Positions 39,124 to 47,275 are shown, numbered from the stretch's first letter. The stretch: DNA of 64,000 bases from Roseicyclus salinarum (GCF_029624655.1 NZ_JARRSA010000003.1:124001-188000); one strand, 5' to 3'. Notes: generated from the letters alone by a model not told the origin. Program-made: numbers and translations.

Positions 39124-39429
39124 ATGCCCGATCACATCAGGTTCCTGTTGCGCCACGCCGCCTACGGCGCGGTACTCGCCGCGGTTTTCGTGGGCGCGCT
39201 CCTCTACCTCGACATCGGCAACATCTGGCACCTCGTGACCCACACGTCCGAGGGTCCGATCGCGCTGGCAATCCTTTACGTCTTTTTCACGATCACGCTC
39301 GGCTCGGCGCAGATCGGCTACAAGATCATGACGCTCGGCGACGACGACGAGCCGCGCGGCGGCCGGCGCGAGCCGATCCGCGCCTACGAGCCGATCCCCG
39401 TGCGGGTGCGGACGGACGACCGCCGCTGA
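39124..39429 (+). CDS. Small membrane protein, unknown
   Basis: A 101-residue protein with two hydrophobic segments (GAVLAAVFVGALLYLDIG and IALAILYVFFTITLGSAQIG) and a charged C-terminal tail. An AGGGAGG ribosome site supports ATG 39124. No function is known to me; similar small proteins are usual in this family of bacteria. A strong terminator follows 36 bases after its stop. Confidence 0.65.
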   Translation: MPDHIRFLLRHAAYGAVLAAVFVGALLYLDIGNIWHLVTHTSEGPIALAILYVFFTITLGSAQIGYKIMTLGDDDEPRGGRREPIRAYEPIPVRVRTDDRR

Positions 39430-39464
39430 GCGCCCACGTTCGGGCCGCTGGAGGCGAGGTTGCG

Positions 39465-39495
39465 AAAAGCCGGCGCTGGAGCGCCGGCTTTCTTC
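39465..39495 (+). terminator. Rho-independent terminator
   Basis: GCCGGCGC at 39469-39476, loop TGGA, GCGCCGGC at 39481-39488, followed by TTTCTT; AAAA precedes the stem, so it may also work in reverse. It ends the transcript of the small membrane protein. Confidence 0.8.
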
Positions 39496-39747
39496 GTTTC
39501 CGGGAATGTGACGGGACCGCGCCAACCGTGGAGGCGTTAATTCCCGAGAGCCTGTATGTACAGGTGGGCGCCAGGTAACCGAACCACGGTCCGGCCAGAG
39601 CCAGCCCCCTCGGAAATGTTTAAGGCCACTGGAATTTGCCACAGGCACGCGAAGGGCAGAACCCGCCACACACCAGAGGTAGGGCGCCCGCGGGCGCCGA
39701 GCAAGGGGTTGCGAACTGGTCCCGGCGAAGAATGGCCCGTTGCACAT

Positions 39748-39762
39748 GTTCCGCTAATGTTC
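39748..39762 (+). promoter_or_regulatory. LexA box (GTTC-N7-GTTC) of mmcB
   Basis: GTTC, seven bases, GTTC, a perfect match to the direct-repeat SOS box used by alphaproteobacterial LexA. It ends 12 bases before the mmcB ATG, so LexA would cover the transcription start or leader. Confidence 0.75.
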
Positions 39763-39774
39763 CAAACTTCTCCC

Positions 39775-40224
39775 ATGTCCGGTCCCGACCTTCCGTCCCT
39801 CATGCCCGGCCAGCTTCTGGCGCGGGGCGTCTGCCGCCATCTCGCCAGCCACGGCTTCGCGACGCTCGAGGAATTCACCCCCGAACGCGGCAAGCGGCTG
39901 GACGTCATGGCGATGGGGCCCAAGGGCGAGTTCTGGATCGTCGAGTGCAAGTCGAGCCGCGCGGACTTCACCTCGGACGCCAAGTGGGGCGGCTATCTTG
40001 ACTGGGGCGACCGCTATTTCTGGGCCGTTGACGCCGAGTTCCCGGTCGAGCTTCTGCCCGAGGACACCGGCCTGATCCTCGCCGATGCCTGGGACGCCGA
40101 AATCCTGCGCATGGGCCCCGAGACGAAGCTTGCCGGGGCGCGTCGCAAGGCGGTGACGCAGCGTTTCGCGCGGGTGGCGGCGCAGCGGCTTCAGGTGATG
40201 CGGGATCCCGGCGCGACGCTCTGA
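39775..40224 (+). CDS. mmcB: MmcB family DNA repair protein
   Basis: A 149-residue protein of the MmcB family (PF06319), with nuclease-like residues in GKRLDVMAMGPKGEFWIVEC and KSSRADFTSDAKWGGY, i.e. Asp followed by E-x-K. In Caulobacter, mmcB is an SOS gene needed for resistance to mitomycin C. The start at 39775 lies just behind the LexA box; an ATG at 39757 falls inside the box and is rejected. No ribosome site is evident. The 3' end overlaps the convergent antiporter gene by 34 bases. Confidence 0.85.
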   Translation: MSGPDLPSLMPGQLLARGVCRHLASHGFATLEEFTPERGKRLDVMAMGPKGEFWIVECKSSRADFTSDAKWGGYLDWGDRYFWAVDAEFPVELLPEDTGLILADAWDAEILRMGPETKLAGARRKAVTQRFARVAAQRLQVMRDPGATL

Positions 40225-41390
40225 GCCCTCACGCGGGCCAGCGCCATCATCGTGGCGGGCGGGCCGATCAGCTCGAAGACGACCGTGGTGCCGACCGTCA
40301 GCGTGATGATCGTCTCGCGCCAGCCGGGAAACGCCTCGCCCGCGACGAGGGCCATGCCGACCGCCACGCCCGCCTGCGGCAGAAGCGCGGGGCCCATCCA
40401 CCGGCGTTCCTCGGTCGGCAGTTTCGCCAGCGTCCCGCCCAGCCAGCATCCGGCCAGCCGCGCGGCGGTGCGCAGGGCCACGAAGGCCAGCCCGATCAGG
40501 CCAAGCTCCGGCAGGCGGTCAACCTCCAGCGAGGCGCCGGCGAGGATGAAGAACAGGAGCATGAAGGGCCATTCCACATGCTCGATCTCGTGGAAGGCGC
40601 GTTCGTGATGACGTGCGAGGTTCGCGACCACGGCCCCCGCCGTGATCCCCGCAAGAAGCGGCGACACGTCGAGCCAGATCGCGAGGCCGGCGGTCAGGAA
40701 CACCGTCCCGAGGGCCTCGGACTGCTGCGGCTCGCCGGGGGACAGGCGCCCCGTCAGGAAGGCGGCAGGCAGCCCCGTGGCGAAGCCCACGAGGATCGCG
40801 CCGCCAAGGTCGCGGGCGGCATTCCAGATCGGCGCGGGCGCGGCCTCGGCGCCATTGCCGCCCATCGCGCTGACGATGACGAGGACGAGGCTGAAGACGA
40901 TGATCCCCCATGCGTCGTCCACCGCCACGATGCCCCGGATGCGGTCCGCGAAGGGCCCCGAGGCCCGCGCCTGCGCAAGGACGTCCACCGTCGCCGCGGG
41001 CGCAGTGGCGGTGCCGATCGCGGCAAGCAGCAGGGCAAGCCCCGGCGCGAGGCCCATCGCGCTCAGGCCCAGCGTCATGAAGGCAAGCGTCGCGGCCACC
41101 AACGTCCACGTCACGATAAGGATCTCGCGCCCGTGCTCGGCCAGCTTCTCGACCGTGAGCGCGTTGCCTAGCAGGAACGCGACAAGCGCCAGCGCGGCCG
41201 TCGAGGCAAGCTCGAACCAGGCGTCCGAATCGTGGCTGATGAGCCCGAGGCCGAAGGGCCCCGCCGCGACGCCGATGATCAGAAGCAGGGTCACGCGCGG
41301 AAGGCGGGTGCGCCGCCCCAACGTGTCGGCGGCGAGACCGGCGAGAAGCAGCCCGCCGAGCGTCACGAAAAGGAGCGCGATGTTGTCCAT
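40191..41390 (-). CDS. Cation:proton antiporter, CPA2 family
   Basis: A 399-residue protein with about 12 membrane segments, in the KefB/Na+-H+ exchanger group. The ion-binding part includes AIGTATAPAATVDVLAQA and IVAVDDAWGIIVFSLVL, with the paired Asp residues typical of CPA2 transporters. A C-terminal TrkA/RCK domain is missing, so it is not a ligand-gated KefC type. Na+ or K+ specificity is not clear. Its end overlaps mmcB. Confidence 0.88.
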   Translation of the reverse strand: MDNIALLFVTLGGLLLAGLAADTLGRRTRLPRVTLLLIIGVAAGPFGLGLISHDSDAWFELASTAALALVAFLLGNALTVEKLAEHGREILIVTWTLVAATLAFMTLGLSAMGLAPGLALLLAAIGTATAPAATVDVLAQARASGPFADRIRGIVAVDDAWGIIVFSLVLVIVSAMGGNGAEAAPAPIWNAARDLGGAILVGFATGLPAAFLTGRLSPGEPQQSEALGTVFLTAGLAIWLDVSPLLAGITAGAVVANLARHHERAFHEIEHVEWPFMLLFFILAGASLEVDRLPELGLIGLAFVALRTAARLAGCWLGGTLAKLPTEERRWMGPALLPQAGVAVGMALVAGEAFPGWRETIITLTVGTTVVFELIGPPATMMALARVRAQSVAPGSRIT

Positions 41391-41457
41391 TGCGGCCAGA
41401 GTGCAGACCCGTGCCCTGCGCCGCCTTGATCGGGATCAACCCCGGGTTGTCGCGGCC

Positions 41458-41652
41458 TCAGCCCTTCCGGGCCATCTTGCGTGCGGCGGCGGCCGCGGCG
41501 CGCAGTTCCTCGGCGATTTCCTCCGCCTCTTCCGGCTCGAAGTCGAGCGGAAGGTCAACGCCCTCGGCCTCGACGAAGATCCGCACCATCCCGAGCGTCG
41601 TCGGCCCGATCTGCAGATTGGCCGCGATCTCGCTTTCGCTGTTGATGCCCAT
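41458..41652 (-). CDS. DUF6324-like small protein
   Basis: A 64-residue acidic protein, MGINSESEIAANLQIGP at the start, followed by LPLDFEPEEAEEIAEEL and an Ala/Lys tail. It resembles the small conserved DUF6324 family of Rhodobacterales; the role is unknown. A GGAGG site is eight bases before ATG 41652. Confidence 0.6.
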   Translation of the reverse strand: MGINSESEIAANLQIGPTTLGMVRIFVEAEGVDLPLDFEPEEAEEIAEELRAAAAAARKMARKG

Positions 41653-41691
41653 GGGCCATGCCTCCAAAACTGAAGCGGGAGGTAGCGGCAG

Positions 41692-42210
41692 ATGCGACGT
41701 TCCGCAAGCGATGTGACACCCGGCGACGTCGTTCTGGACGACCTTGCGGTAGGCGACGCAGGCTGGCTGATCATGCGCCACGCCGAGGCCTATGCCGAGG
41801 ACGAGGGCTTCGACGCCTCGTTCGAGCCGCTGGTGGCGCGCATCCTCGCCGATTTCATCGACGCCCATGATCCGGCGCGCGAGCGGGGCTGGATCGCGCG
41901 GGCGGGCAACCGGCGCCTCGGCTCGATCTTCTGCGTGCAGGGCCCCGAGCCCGATACGGCGAAGCTGCGCCTGTTCTTCCTCGAGCGCGAGGCGCGCGGC
42001 CTGGGGCTGGGGCGGAGGCTTCTGGAGGCCTGCCTGGGCTTCGCGAGGGATGCCGGATACGCGCGCATGACGCTCTGGACCCATGAAAGCCACGCGGCGG
42101 CCTGCGCGCTTTACGCCCGCGCGGGCTTCACCTGCGTCAGTTCGCGGCCCGTGCGCTCGTTCGGCCGCGACCTGATCGAGCAGGAATGGACCCGCGACCT
42201 CGGCCCCTGA
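41692..42210 (+). CDS. GNAT family N-acetyltransferase
   Basis: A 172-residue acetyltransferase: IMRHAEAYAEDEGFDASFE is the helical N-terminus, LRLFFLEREARGLGLGRRLL the acetyl-CoA-binding core, and LWTHESHAAACALYARAGF the C-terminal motif. It resembles the acetyltransferase half of MarR-GNAT fusions but lacks the HTH part. A GGGAGG site lies upstream. It is divergent from the DUF6324-like gene with a 39-base gap. Confidence 0.85.
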   Translation: MRRSASDVTPGDVVLDDLAVGDAGWLIMRHAEAYAEDEGFDASFEPLVARILADFIDAHDPARERGWIARAGNRRLGSIFCVQGPEPDTAKLRLFFLEREARGLGLGRRLLEACLGFARDAGYARMTLWTHESHAAACALYARAGFTCVSSRPVRSFGRDLIEQEWTRDLGP

Positions 42211-42254
42211 GCCTCTTGCAATCGAACCGCGACGGCGCTATCCCGCCCGCCAGT

Positions 42255-42331
42255 GCCGCCTTAGCTCAGTTGGTTAGAGCGCTGGATTGTGGATCCAGAG
42301 GTCCCCCGTTCAAGCCGGGGAGGCGGTACCA
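42255..42331 (+). tRNA. tRNA-His (anticodon GTG)
   Basis: A full cloverleaf. The acceptor stem GCCGCCT pairs with AGGCGGT (first pair G-U), the D arm is GCTC/GAGC, the anticodon stem CTGGA/TCCAG carries loop TTGTGGA with GTG, and the T arm is CCCCG/CGGGG. Discriminator A73 and a genomic CCA follow. The base before position 1 is T, so the usual G-1:C73 pair of tRNA-His is absent. Confidence 0.95.
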
Positions 42332-42337
42332 TCCCCC

Positions 42338-42667
42338 TCAGCGCGGAAGATCGATTTCCTGCAGGAGCGCGCGGCTTTCGCTGTCGTAGACGCGGATCAC
42401 GCCGTCGTCACCGGTGATCACGGTGTGTCCCCGCACCACGCTGATGCCAAGCGTCGCGACGCCTGCGGGCATGGCGAACATGCCGGGGTCGACGACGACC
42501 TGCGGCGCGGGCGCGTTCAGGCGGATGACAAGAAGCGCGACGATCGTTATCACCCCGCCGATCATCACGACGGTCAGGACCGTGACCAGCGCCTTCAGGA
42601 ACCGCAGGTCGCGGGGCAGGGCCTCGGTCCCGTCCGCGCCGTTCTCGTTCCTCGGAGCTTCGCTCAT
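42338..42667 (-). CDS. DUF6476-like single-pass membrane protein
   Basis: A 109-residue protein with a charged N-terminus, one membrane segment (ALVTVLTVVMIGGVITIVAL) and an extracytoplasmic beta-rich tail that ends VIRVYDSESRALLQEIDLPR. It resembles the DUF6476 family of Rhodobacterales, which has no known function. It is divergent from the pseudouridine synthase gene, with which its start codon shares the tetranucleotide CATG. Confidence 0.65.
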   Translation of the reverse strand: MSEAPRNENGADGTEALPRDLRFLKALVTVLTVVMIGGVITIVALLVIRLNAPAPQVVVDPGMFAMPAGVATLGISVVRGHTVITGDDGVIRVYDSESRALLQEIDLPR

Positions 42668-43694
42668 GCCGTTCACCCGCCTCGTTTCCTTCCGGATCGG
42701 CCCCGATCCGGCGCCGCGCCTTGATAAGGCACTGGGCCGGGACGTGCCAGAGGAGGAGGCGTTGAGCCGGTCGCGCCTTGCGCGGCTGATCGAGGCCGGC
42801 TCGGTCCGCGTGAACGGCGCGGTGGCGACGGACGTGCGCGCCAAGCTTGCCGAGGGTGACGAGATCGAGATCGCCGTCGAGGAGGCGGCCGAGGTCGAGA
42901 CGGCGGCACAGGACATCCCGCTCGTGATCGTGCACGAGGACGCGGATCTGATCGTGATCGACAAGCCCGCCGGAATGGTCGTGCACCCCGCGCCGGGCTC
43001 GCCCGAGGGCACGCTCGTGAACGCGCTCCTGCATCATTTCGGGGACGAGCTGTCGGGCATCGGCGGCGAGCGGCGGCCGGGCATCGTGCACCGGATCGAC
43101 AAGGACACCTCGGGCCTGCTGGTCGTGGCCAAGTCCGACCGCGCGCATCACGGCCTTGCCGCGCAATTCGCCGACCACAGCATCGAACGCGAATACCAGG
43201 CGCTCTGCCACGGCGTGCCGGACGTCGCGGACCCCAGGCTGCGCGGCGTGCGCGGCGTGCATGTGACCCCCGACGGGACCATCCGCGTCACGACCCAGCT
43301 CGCCCGCCACAAGACCGACCGGCAGCGGCAGGCCGTGCTGTTCCAGGGCGGGCGCCACGCCGTGACGCATCTGCGCATGGAGGAAAGTTTCACCGGGGCC
43401 GTGGCCCGCATCTCGTGCCGCCTCGAGACGGGGCGCACGCACCAGATCCGGGTGCATCTTGCGCATCTGGGTCACGGCCTTGTCGGGGACCGCGTCTATG
43501 GCGGGCGCAGGAAGGTCTCGGAGAAGGCCCTGGGGCCCGCCGCCTCGGAGGTGATGGGCTTTCCGCGCCAGGCGCTTCATGCGGCGACGCTCGGCTTCGT
43601 GCATCCGGTCACGGGCGAGACGCTCCGGTTCACCGCCCCGCTGCCGCCGGACATGGCCGGACTCCTCGCCTCGCTGCGCGCCGCGGCCCTGTAA
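42666..43694 (+). CDS. Pseudouridine synthase, RluA/RluD family
   Basis: A 342-residue enzyme with an N-terminal S4 RNA-binding domain (LSRSRLARLIEAGSVRVNG), then the catalytic motif HRIDKDTSGLLVVAKS with the active-site Asp near residue 142, and GRTHQIRVHLAHLGH. The S4 domain favours RluD, which modifies 23S rRNA helix 69. GGAG lies eight bases before ATG 42666. The intergenic area downstream up to rpoH is AT-richer. Confidence 0.92.
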   Translation: MPFTRLVSFRIGPDPAPRLDKALGRDVPEEEALSRSRLARLIEAGSVRVNGAVATDVRAKLAEGDEIEIAVEEAAEVETAAQDIPLVIVHEDADLIVIDKPAGMVVHPAPGSPEGTLVNALLHHFGDELSGIGGERRPGIVHRIDKDTSGLLVVAKSDRAHHGLAAQFADHSIEREYQALCHGVPDVADPRLRGVRGVHVTPDGTIRVTTQLARHKTDRQRQAVLFQGGRHAVTHLRMEESFTGAVARISCRLETGRTHQIRVHLAHLGHGLVGDRVYGGRRKVSEKALGPAASEVMGFPRQALHAATLGFVHPVTGETLRFTAPLPPDMAGLLASLRAAAL

Positions 43695-43788
43695 CATGTG
43701 CGCACTTGCACGTTACTGGGCTGAAATGCCGATTGATACGCGCATTTGGATAGTGCATAAGACTGAACCGAACGGTCCAGTCAGGATC

Positions 43789-43816
43789 TTGACGAAAAGT
43801 TAATCAGTTTTACATG
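43789..43816 (+). promoter_or_regulatory. Probable sigma-70 promoter of rpoH
   Basis: CTTGACG gives a -35 of TTGACG at 43789-43794; TACATG at 43811-43816 is the -10, with a 16-base spacer. The region is AT-rich for this genome and lies 54 bases before the rpoH ATG. Confidence 0.5.
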
Positions 43817-43869
43817 AAACCTGAACATGCCGTGAAGCGTAGACGAATCAACACAAGGGGGGTGAAGAC

Positions 43870-44766
43870 ATGAGCACCTACGCCAATCTTCCCGCGCCGT
43901 CCCCGGAACAGGGTCTGAACCGCTACCTGCAGGAAATCCGCAAGTTTCCGATGCTGGAGCCCGAGCAGGAATACATGCTCGCCAAGCGGTGGGTCGAGGA
44001 TCAGGACACCGAGGCCGCGCACCAGCTTGTCACCAGCCACCTGCGGCTGGCGGCCAAGATCGCCATGGGCTACCGCGGATACGGCCTGCCGCAGGCCGAG
44101 GTCATCTCGGAGGCGAACGTCGGCCTCATGCAGGCCGTGAAGCGTTTCGATCCCGAGAAGGGCTTTCGCCTCGCCACCTACGCGATGTGGTGGATCCGCG
44201 CCGCGATCCAGGAATACATCCTGCGCTCGTGGTCGCTGGTGAAGCTCGGCACGACCTCTGCGCAGAAGAAGCTGTTCTTCAACCTGCGCAAAGCAAAGGC
44301 CCGCATCGGCGCGCTGGAGGAGGGGGACCTTCGCCCCGAGAACGTCGCGCGCATCGCCAACGACCTCGGCGTGACGGAGGAGGAGGTCATCTCGATGAAC
44401 CGCCGCCTCTCGGGCGGCGACGCCTCGCTCAACGCGACCGTCGGCACCGAGGACGACAGCTCGACCCAGTGGCAGGACTGGCTGGAGGACGAAGGCGCGG
44501 ACCAGGCCGAGGATTATGCCGAGCGTGACGAATACACCCAGCGCCTCGCCATGATGGAAGAGGCGATGGACGTCCTCAACGAGCGCGAGCGCGACATCCT
44601 CACCCAGCGCCGTCTGCAGGACAATCCGGTCACGCTGGAGGATCTTTCGGGCGTCTACAACGTCAGCCGCGAGCGGATCCGCCAGATCGAGGTCCGCGCC
44701 TTCGAGAAGCTGCAGAAGCGGATGCGCGAGCTTGCCAGGGAACACGGGATGATGGCCCGCGCCTGA
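43870..44766 (+). CDS. rpoH: RNA polymerase heat-shock sigma factor RpoH (sigma-32)
   Basis: A 298-residue alternative sigma factor. Region 2 is in EYMLAKRWVEDQD to YAMWWIRAAIQEYILRSWSL; the RpoH box QKKLFFNLRKAK, a unique signature of sigma-32, follows; region 4.2 is [19 protein letters not shown]. It directs transcription of chaperone and protease genes, and in Rhodobacter also responds to singlet oxygen. Many members of this group have two rpoH genes; which copy this is cannot be told. The ribosome site is AAGGGGGTGA. A long hairpin follows the stop. Confidence 0.96.
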   Translation: MSTYANLPAPSPEQGLNRYLQEIRKFPMLEPEQEYMLAKRWVEDQDTEAAHQLVTSHLRLAAKIAMGYRGYGLPQAEVISEANVGLMQAVKRFDPEKGFRLATYAMWWIRAAIQEYILRSWSLVKLGTTSAQKKLFFNLRKAKARIGALEEGDLRPENVARIANDLGVTEEEVISMNRRLSGGDASLNATVGTEDDSSTQWQDWLEDEGADQAEDYAERDEYTQRLAMMEEAMDVLNERERDILTQRRLQDNPVTLEDLSGVYNVSRERIRQIEVRAFEKLQKRMRELAREHGMMARA

Positions 44767-44777
44767 CCCTCCCCATC

Positions 44778-44832
44778 CGAACGCGATTCGACCGGCCGCG
44801 CCCGTTTCCCGGACGCGGCCGGTTCGCGTTCG
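44778..44832 (+). terminator. Long GC hairpin after rpoH
   Basis: CGAACGCGA...CCGGCCGCG pairs with CGCGGCCGG...TTCGCGTTCG around a 13-base loop. It starts 12 bases behind the rpoH stop. There is no T-run, so it could be a Rho-dependent end or a stabilising structure. Confidence 0.5.
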
Positions 44833-44885
44833 GGCCCCCGTGACGGGGCTTCCGCGCCGCGATGCCCCGCGCTATGCCTTGTGCC

Positions 44886-45863
44886 ATGAAACAGGACATC
44901 GTGAATTGGGGCGTCCTCGGCGCCTCCGGCTTCGCCCGCAAGATCATGGCCCCCGCTATCCACGAGGCCCGGCGCTCGCGCCTTGCCGCGGTCGCGACGC
45001 GCGACCCGGCGAGGGCTGCGCCGTTCGCGGACTTCTCGCCCGGGATCGTCGTGCATGACAGCTACGAGGCGCTGCTGGCCGATCCGGGCATCGACGCCGT
45101 CTACATTCCCCTGCCGAATGCGCTGCACGTCGAATGGACGGAAAAGGCCGCGCGCGCTGGCAAGGCCGTCCTGTGCGAGAAGCCCATCGGCCTCACGGCG
45201 GGCGACGTGGACCGGCTGATCGCGCTTCGCGAGGAAACGGGCGTCTTCATCGCCGAGGCGTGGATGCCGGCGCATCACCCGCAATGGCTGCGCGCCCGCG
45301 AGATCGTGACGGGCGGCGGCATCGGGCGGCTGCACACCGTGACGGGCGTGTTCACCTACGGCCTGAACGAGCCCGGCAACGTCCGCAACAGCGCCGACCT
45401 TGCCGGCGGCGCGACGCGCGACATCGGCGTCTATCCCATCGGCGCCTTCCGCTTCGCGACGGGGCTGGAGCCCGACGTGACCTCGGCCGAGGCCATCTGG
45501 GAGAACGGCATCGACGCCTCGACATGGGTGCGCGCCCGGGCGGGCGACGTGCGGTTTTCCTTCCACGTCTCGATGCGGACCACCAAGCGTCAGGAAATGG
45601 TCTTCGAGGGCGACGAGGGCTGGCTGGTGGTCGAGGCGCCCTTCAACGCTGGCCAGTATGGTCAGGCGGACCTGCGTTTGCGCCGCGAGGGCGGGCCGGA
45701 CCAGATCCACCGCTTTCCGGACGCCCGCCAATACGTCAACCAGGTCGAGGCGGTGGCCGCCACCCTTCTCGATGGCGCGCCCTACGCGATGCCGCTGGAA
45801 CAGTCGCGCGGAACGCACGCGGCCGTCGACGCCGTGTTCGACAGGCTGGGGCCGCCGAAGTAG
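44886..45863 (+). CDS. Gfo/Idh/MocA family oxidoreductase
   Basis: A 325-residue NAD(P)-dependent enzyme. N-terminal Rossmann motif WGVLGASGFARKI, then the signature VLCEKPIGLTAGDV with the catalytic Lys in E-K-P, and a C-terminal alpha/beta domain with GGATRDIGVYPIGAFRF, where Asp-x3-Tyr are catalytic. It probably acts on a sugar, inositol or dihydrodiol. No sugar transport genes are nearby. Start ATG 44886; an upstream frame extension of eight codons is unlikely. Confidence 0.9.
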   Translation: MKQDIVNWGVLGASGFARKIMAPAIHEARRSRLAAVATRDPARAAPFADFSPGIVVHDSYEALLADPGIDAVYIPLPNALHVEWTEKAARAGKAVLCEKPIGLTAGDVDRLIALREETGVFIAEAWMPAHHPQWLRAREIVTGGGIGRLHTVTGVFTYGLNEPGNVRNSADLAGGATRDIGVYPIGAFRFATGLEPDVTSAEAIWENGIDASTWVRARAGDVRFSFHVSMRTTKRQEMVFEGDEGWLVVEAPFNAGQYGQADLRLRREGGPDQIHRFPDARQYVNQVEAVAATLLDGAPYAMPLEQSRGTHAAVDAVFDRLGPPK

Positions 45864-45893
45864 GATTTGCGTGAAGCGTAGCGTGGGGGGTGG

Positions 45894-46205
45894 ATGATGT
45901 CCCGGAACGACGACGACAACATCGAGGGGCGCGTGAACGGCGAGCAGGCCGCGGCGCCCGAGAAGGACAACCTCGGGATGCGGCTGATCTACATGCTGCT
46001 GATCGCCTTCATGCTGTCGATCTCGCAGACCGTTCTGACCGTGCTGACCGTTGTGCAGTTCATCATCATGCTGGTGAACACCGGCGAGCGGAATGCGCGG
46101 CTCGCGGACTTCGGAACCGACCTCGGGATCTGGATGGCGAAGGCCGCGCGCTACCAGTCCGCGGCGTCGGACGTGAAGCCGTGGCCCTGGACGGACCTCG
46201 ACTGA
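45894..46205 (+). CDS. DUF4389 domain protein
   Basis: A 103-residue protein with two closely spaced hydrophobic stretches (LIYMLLIAFMLSISQTVLTV and VVQFIIMLVNTG) followed by a conserved polar part ARLADFGTDLGIWMAKAARY. These are signs of the DUF4389 family, whose function is unknown. It lies 30 bases behind the oxidoreductase and ends 35 bases before the dyad upstream of bfd. Confidence 0.75.
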   Translation: MMSRNDDDNIEGRVNGEQAAAPEKDNLGMRLIYMLLIAFMLSISQTVLTVLTVVQFIIMLVNTGERNARLADFGTDLGIWMAKAARYQSAASDVKPWPWTDLD

Positions 46206-46240
46206 GGCGCGACGGATCGACCGGGCGGAAACGTCGGGTT

Positions 46241-46264
46241 TGACATTTCCGACTGAAATAGTCA
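46241..46264. promoter_or_regulatory. Imperfect dyad upstream of bfd, candidate iron-responsive operator
   Basis: TGACATTTC, five bases, GAAATAGTCA: the arms match except for one extra base. It overlaps a TTGACA element (46240-46245) that would serve as -35. It is about 98 bases upstream of bfd. The regulator (Irr, IscR/RirA or Fur type) cannot be named from the sequence. Confidence 0.45.
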
Positions 46265-46361
46265 CCTTATGCCGGCAACTCAGCGCGGAGCGGGCGCCCA
46301 TGGCCGTCGTATCCTTCTCGATCGATTTCGCACCCCCGGCGGGCGTCCCTGGGGGCGGAGC

Positions 46362-46601
46362 ATGATCGTCTGTCACTGCGCCAACATCAGCGATCACGAC
46401 ATCCGCTCGGCCATCGACTGGATGCGGGCCGCCGATCCCGACACCATCATCACGCCCGGCAAGGTCTATCGCGCGCTTGGCAAGAAGGCCGACTGCGGAG
46501 GATGCCTTCGGCTTTTCACGGCGACGATGGCCGAAAGCCCCGGTCTCGGCGTTCCCTCGGAACTGCGCAACCTGCGCAGCCGCCGCACGAGGGGCGCCTG
46601 A
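46362..46601 (+). CDS. bfd: Bacterioferritin-associated ferredoxin
   Basis: A 79-residue 2Fe-2S protein: [18 protein letters not shown] has the first Cys pair and [12 protein letters not shown] the second. Bfd binds Bfr and gives electrons to release stored iron. It lies 151 bases before bfr on the same strand. ATG 46362 is selected, since the upstream extension would add an Arg-rich stretch absent from the family. Confidence 0.93.
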   Translation: MIVCHCANISDHDIRSAIDWMRAADPDTIITPGKVYRALGKKADCGGCLRLFTATMAESPGLGVPSELRNLRSRRTRGA

Positions 46602-46752
46602 AGCGGCCTGCGCCACGGGCCGTCGCCTCGGGCGGCGGGTGCCCCGGGCGGTCCGCAGGGCATGGAATACACCTGCCTGTCGCGTTCGACAGGACCAACC
46701 GGCTTGGCGCACAGCGCGCCGAACCCGTCCCGACCAGAAGGAGAACCGGACG

Positions 46753-47238
46753 ATGAAGGGCGACGAAAAGGTCATCGAATACCTCAATGCCGCGCTGCGA
46801 AGCGAGCTGACTGCGGTCAACCAGTACTGGCTGCATTACCGCCTGCAGGAGGATTGGGGCTTCGGCCGCATCGCGGCCAAGTCGCGCGAGGAAAGCATCG
46901 AGGAGATGCACCACGCCGACAAGCTGATCGCGCGGATCATCTTTCTCGAGGGCCATCCCAACCTGCAGAAGCTTGACGCGCTGCGGATCGGCCAGACCCT
47001 CAAGGAGACGCTCGAGGCCGATCTCGCCGCCGAGCACGACGCTCGCAGCCTCTACATCGAGGCGAGGGATCATTGCGACAGCGTGGGCGACTACGTCAGC
47101 AAGAACCTCTTCGAGGAGCTGATCGCAGACGAGGAAGGCCACATCGACTACCTCGAGACGCAGATCGACCTCCACGGACGGATCGGCGAGGGCAACTACG
47201 CGCTTCTGCAGGCCAAGCCCGCTGACGAGGCGGAATGA
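46753..47238 (+). CDS. bfr: Bacterioferritin
   Basis: A 161-residue four-helix ferritin. Ferroxidase ligands Glu18, Glu51 and His54 are present, with Glu94, Glu127 and His130 in the second half; Met52 is the heme ligand in [10 protein letters not shown]. Twenty-four subunits form a shell that stores ferric iron. AAGGAG precedes ATG 46753. Bfd is the likely partner. Confidence 0.96.
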   Translation: MKGDEKVIEYLNAALRSELTAVNQYWLHYRLQEDWGFGRIAAKSREESIEEMHHADKLIARIIFLEGHPNLQKLDALRIGQTLKETLEADLAAEHDARSLYIEARDHCDSVGDYVSKNLFEELIADEEGHIDYLETQIDLHGRIGEGNYALLQAKPADEAE

Positions 47239-47252
47239 GGGACGGCACGCAA

Positions 47253-47275
47253 GGGGCGGCGTCGCGCGCCGCCTC
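47253..47275 (+). terminator. Hairpin between bfr and the convergent gene
   Basis: A 9-bp stem GGGGCGGCG/CGCCGCCTC with a five-base loop, 15 bases past the bfr stop. No T-run; termination is plausible but not certain. Confidence 0.45.

Larger units (their letters stand above)
39430..39774. other. 345-base gap before mmcB
   Basis: Contents: a terminator at 39465-39495, a GC-lower stretch without a convincing frame from 39500 to 39740, and the LexA box at 39748-39762. No gene was recognised in it. Confidence 0.5.
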
